A stretch of DNA of 15,510 nucleotides. Source: JAAYGD01 sp964609995. GTDB taxonomy: Bacteria; Bacillota_I; Bacilli_A; RF39; UBA660. The notes under the pieces are model-generated. The model was not told the origin of the DNA and did not search any database. It saw only the letters and a list, made by a program, of their open reading frames with translations. A program made the position numbers and the translations under genes. Numbering within the stretch: position 1 is the first letter of the stretch; each line of letters starts with the position of its first letter. Positions 14,040 to 15,510 of the stretch are shown one piece after another. The stretch is from NCBI GenBank assembly GCA_964609995.1, contig CAZSTI010000017.1, positions 1 to 15,510 on the forward strand, in the 5' to 3' direction.

Positions 14040-15510
14040 AAAAGTAGAATAATATTTAGAGTTTTTAATTAATTCACCATTAAATTTTTCAAATCCCATC
14101 TCTTCACCAATAGTTTTTTCATTAGAAAAAAGGTTTGTTCCAAGTCCCAATCTATTACCTTCTATTTCAACACCTAAACTCGCTAAAGTAGTAGGAAAGA
14201 AATCTAATACAGTTGCAATTCTATTCTTAGTATTATTAGTTTTAATAGGAGAATTTATAATTGCATTATATATCTTTCTATCACTATTATCATTCAAAAA
14301 ATTATTATTCATAGTTAAATGATCTCCCACCAATATAATAGTAGTATTTTCATAAAAAGGTTGTAATTTAATCCAATCAATAAATTCCTTAATCTTTTTA
14401 TCAGAGCATAATATTGCATTTGCGTATGACACATCATATTTGAGTTCACAATCACTATCAACATATCCATCAAAAAAATGAGTATCTACAGTAAGTAATG
14501 TCAAATTAAATGGTTCATTCATCTCATACAATTCATTCAACTTATCCTTAGCATATTCAAATAACTTCTTATCTTCATATCCCCAAAAAACAAAATAATC
14601 TTTATCTATTCTTTTTAACTCCTTAGCTTTTAAATAATCCCATATTTCATAATTACCTTTTTGAGTATAATATTGTCTTCTACTTCCAAAATCAGCATTA
14701 GAACCAATCATAAAGACTTGATTATAATTCTCTTTTTCAAGTATTTCACCAAGGTTTGTAATACCTGGTAAAAATTTTTGATACTTTCCATAAGCATTAT
14801 CATCAATTGGTATATTAAACGGTATGCCTGTTGTTTGACCCACTAAACTAGCCATAGTCCAATCAGTTAAATTGGCTTGATATAATCCACCAAACGATTC
14901 ATTATTAGAAAAAGATATATATTCATTAGAAATGTTTTCTAAATTTAAAATCAAATTATCATTTAAATAATTATTATATGATGATTCCATAGACTCTAAA
15001 TTAATATATATTAAATTTCTCTTTACTTTAGGAAACACAATAGATATTGAATCAGGAGATACATATCTTTCTTCATATATCATAGATATAGATGTTTTAT
15101 GTTTAATAAAATCAATTACTTTAAAACTATAACCAAAATATACAATAGTAATCAATATTAATACTATCTTAACTATTACTTTATTTAATACATTATTTAC
15201 CTTACCAAAAGATATTGGATATATAACTAATCTCTTACTTCTTTTAAAACAATTAATATTTAATACCAATTGTTTATTCAATTTTATAGATATCCAATTA
15301 ATAAATAATAATACTAATATTAACGCAATAAAAATAATAAATGCCACAATAAAATCATACACAACGGCATCATTATTTCCACCCTCTCTATGTGTAATTA
15401 TATATAATATACCTTCAAACTTTATATTATAAAAAGTACTCTTCAACCAATAAGAAACATATACTATAAATATTAATATAAATAAAAATATACTATTTAC
15501 TACGCTTAGT
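14031..15510 (-). CDS. LtaS/OpgB-family phosphoglycerol transferase (5' end outside window)
   Basis: An AlkP-superfamily membrane enzyme. The frame stays open to the window edge, adding at least 21 residues (SVVNSIFLFILIFIVYVSYW, a membrane helix) before a TTG at 15446, so that TTG is internal and the true start is outside. Visible: three membrane helices (near 15450-15505, 15290-15350 and 15115-15175), then an extracytoplasmic catalytic domain. NLIYINLESME (14990-15020) carries the metal-binding Glu; LTDWTMASLVGQTTGIPF (about 14815-14870) places the nucleophile Thr at 14856-14858; LLTVDTHF and ILVGDH carry later metal ligands. The WTMAxLVxxxxGIP pattern is closer to OpgB/MdoB than to classical LtaS. 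The likely role is transfer of glycerol-phosphate from phosphatidylglycerol to a glycan or glycolipid outside the cell. No terminator is seen after the TAA. Confidence 0.88.
   Translation of the reverse strand, partial: LSVVNSIFLFILIFIVYVSYWLKSTFYNIKFEGILYIITHREGGNNDAVVYDFIVAFIIFIALILVLLFINWISIKLNKQLVLNINCFKRSKRLVIYPISFGKVNNVLNKVIVKIVLILITIVYFGYSFKVIDFIKHKTSISMIYEERYVSPDSISIVFPKVKRNLIYINLESMESSYNNYLNDNLILNLENISNEYISFSNNESFGGLYQANLTDWTMASLVGQTTGIPFNIPIDDNAYGKYQKFLPGITNLGEILEKENYNQVFMIGSNADFGSRRQYYTQKGNYEIWDYLKAKELKRIDKDYFVFWGYEDKKLFEYAKDKLNELYEMNEPFNLTLLTVDTHFFDGYVDSDCELKYDVSYANAILCSDKKIKEFIDWIKLQPFYENTTIILVGDHLTMNNNFLNDNSDRKIYNAIINSPIKTNNTKNRIATVLDFFPTTLASLGVEIEGNRLGLGTNLFSNEKTIGEEMGFEKFNGELIKNSKYYSTFLK

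Noticed and set aside
15446..15446. TTG at 15446 as the start of the phosphoglycerol transferase
   Set aside because: The frame is open upstream to the window edge and encodes another membrane helix, and no ribosome site precedes the TTG.
1..15510. UGA read as tryptophan (mycoplasma code)
   Set aside because: Trp is encoded by TGG throughout and TGA ends murT and the 111-residue membrane protein.
1..15510. CRISPR arrays, insertion sequences, phage genes or riboswitches
   Set aside because: No direct repeat array, transposase, integrase or long structured leader is visible; the leaders are too short for riboswitches.

Overview
The window is very AT-rich chromosomal DNA from a low-GC, walled, Firmicutes-type bacterium. 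It has Gram-positive-style ribosome binding sites, SMC kleisin genes next to a SpoVB/YtgP-type flippase, an elongator tRNA-Met very like that of Bacillus, and MurT/GatD. UGA is a stop codon here (murT and the 111-residue membrane protein both end in TGA) and Trp is UGG, so this is not a UGA-recoding mycoplasma. The overall look (extreme AT richness, compact operons, full peptidoglycan genes) would suit an uncultured gut Bacilli/RF39 or Erysipelotrichia-like lineage; that placement is inference.

Layout. (1) 1-267, minus: the 5' part of a type IV pilin-like gene, cut by the window edge. (2) 311-555: a tRNA-Leu(CAA)/tRNA-Met(CAU) operon on the minus strand with its own promoter and terminator. 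(3) 563-6207, minus: one compact operon read as GH31 alpha-glucosidase-like enzyme, small membrane protein, MurJ-like flippase, scpA, scpB, with a promoter at 6236-6264. (4) 6279-9240, minus: murF-murE, where MurF carries a membrane domain in place of its usual N-terminal domain. (5) Divergent from murF, 9324-11254, plus: murT-gatD, overlapping by ATGA. (6) 11312-12421, plus: membrane-anchored VanY-type carboxypeptidase, facing (7) 12440-13714, minus: pyrimidine-nucleoside phosphorylase, with a shared palindromic terminator between them. (8) 13764-13985, minus: a small gene of unknown function with strong expression signals. (9) 14031-15510, minus: an LtaS/OpgB-family phosphoglycerol transferase that is still open at the window edge.

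Most of the window serves the cell envelope. MurE (with the meso-DAP-type DNPR signature) and MurF build the peptide stem, MurT/GatD would amidate its D-Glu, the MurJ-like protein would flip lipid II, the VanY-type enzyme would trim the terminal D-Ala, and the AlkP-superfamily enzyme would add phosphoglycerol to a glycolipid or polymer.

The most unusual signal is the GatD-like subunit. The positions of the glutaminase nucleophile Cys and the partner His of GatD are Thr and Leu here, while the partner MurT keeps its zinc ribbon and DxSW region but has a FolC-like GKGS P-loop. This looks like a glutaminase-dead or rewired MurT-GatD complex. Promoters are also notable: seven of eight inferred promoters have an extended -10 (TGn upstream of the hexamer), and several leaders are very short.
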